Below, in pieces: positions 5,164 to 5,457 of a DNA stretch of 5,457 bases. Both the position numbers and the translations under genes were made by a program. Position 1 is the stretch's first letter. Each line of letters opens with the position of its first letter. Under the pieces are notes generated by a model. That model had not been told where the DNA came from, did no database searches, and saw nothing but the letters and a program-made list of their open reading frames with translations. Source of the DNA: Pseudomonadota bacterium (lineage in GTDB: Bacteria; Desulfobacterota; Desulfarculia; Desulfarculales; Desulfarculaceae). The DNA lies in assembly GCA_018902755.1 (NCBI GenBank), contig JAHIQI010000028.1:1-5457 (forward strand), given 5' to 3'.

Positions 5164-5457
5164 CTACAGACTCGCCTGGAAGACTTTACGGAAGTGGAAG
5201 CCGTAGATGGCGAAGGTCACGGCCATGGGAAAGAGGCCGGGCCGCCGGAACAGGGACCACAGGAGCAGCTTCCAATACTGCCAACGGGCCTGGTCCTTGA
5301 CCCCAAGCACCACCAGGGTCTTGGGAAAGGCCCAGGCATAACCGGAGTGCAGCCGCACGTAGCGAGGGTGGAAGTGAGCCTTGTTCTTTTCCTGGGGGTG
5401 ATACTCCCGCAGGTAGTCCCGCACCCGCGCAAAGTAGGGCTTTGGGGAGTAGATGCC
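5164..5457 (-). CDS. B12-binding radical SAM protein, C-terminal part (DUF4070)
   Basis: The last 97 residues of a cobalamin-binding radical SAM protein are present; the gene enters from beyond base 5457 and stops at a TAG at 5164-5166. The opening GIYSPKPYFARV block and the closing segment (YWKLLLWSLFRRPGLFPMAV, then TFAIYGFHFRKVF) are what I know as the C-terminal DUF4070 region of this family, which follows the B12-binding and radical SAM domains. The catalytic and cluster-binding parts are outside the window, so activity cannot be judged. A GTG at 5424 is internal, not the start, because the frame stays open and homologous up to the edge. It is on the same strand as, and about 200 bp upstream of, the repeat-protein gene. 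The pseudogene at 2699-3327 holds the opposite (N-terminal) part of the same family. Confidence 0.8.
   Translation of the reverse strand, partial: GIYSPKPYFARVRDYLREYHPQEKNKAHFHPRYVRLHSGYAWAFPKTLVVLGVKDQARWQYWKLLLWSLFRRPGLFPMAVTFAIYGFHFRKVFQASL

Overview
The window looks like an accessory or recently rearranged stretch of chromosome from a Gram-negative, GC-rich, probably anaerobic bacterium. A deltaproteobacterial (Desulfobacterota-like) source is my best guess. It rests on two separate remnants of cobalamin-binding radical SAM proteins of the DUF4070-containing type, an outer-membrane-type lipoprotein, and the CsbD and DUF1328 genes. This is inference from gene content, not a database match.

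Layout. Bases 1-136 carry four tandem 23-bp repeats that look like the terminal repeats of an IS21-like insertion sequence; the transposase genes are not in the window. On the minus strand, 1516-1226 encodes an unrecognised 96-residue protein from a TTG start, and 36 bp downstream of it 1189-317 encodes a complete calcineurin-type metallophosphoesterase; the two probably form a small operon. On the plus strand, 1854-2771 encodes the N-terminal half of a phospholipase D-like protein with one intact HKD motif. Its homology stops at about 2699.

At 2698/2699 the PLD gene is joined directly to the 3'-truncated remains of a minus-strand B12-binding radical SAM gene (3327 to 2699). That second gene also has a small deletion, inferred to be 10 nt, which destroys the first cysteine of its CxxxCxxC cluster motif and shifts the frame. 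Two convergent genes have thus lost their 3' ends at one junction.

From 3387 to 4962 the minus strand holds a run of four small genes in the order 4962 to 3387. They are a 166-residue Ala/Gly/Val-rich protein built of six degenerate 22-residue repeats, a two-helix DUF1328 membrane protein, a 59-residue CsbD-like protein, and an alanine/lysine-rich helical lipoprotein. Every gene has a good Shine-Dalgarno sequence. The set reads as an envelope or general stress module, although the functional link is inference. Upstream of it, at the window edge (5457-5164), lies the C-terminal end of another B12-binding radical SAM protein. A GC-rich stretch with several complementary arms sits in the leader between them.

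No rRNA, tRNA or CRISPR array was seen. The best candidates for something undescribed are the 22-residue repeat protein with its stress-gene neighbours, and the uncharacterised 96-residue partner of the phosphoesterase. The double-truncation junction is the clearest structural oddity.
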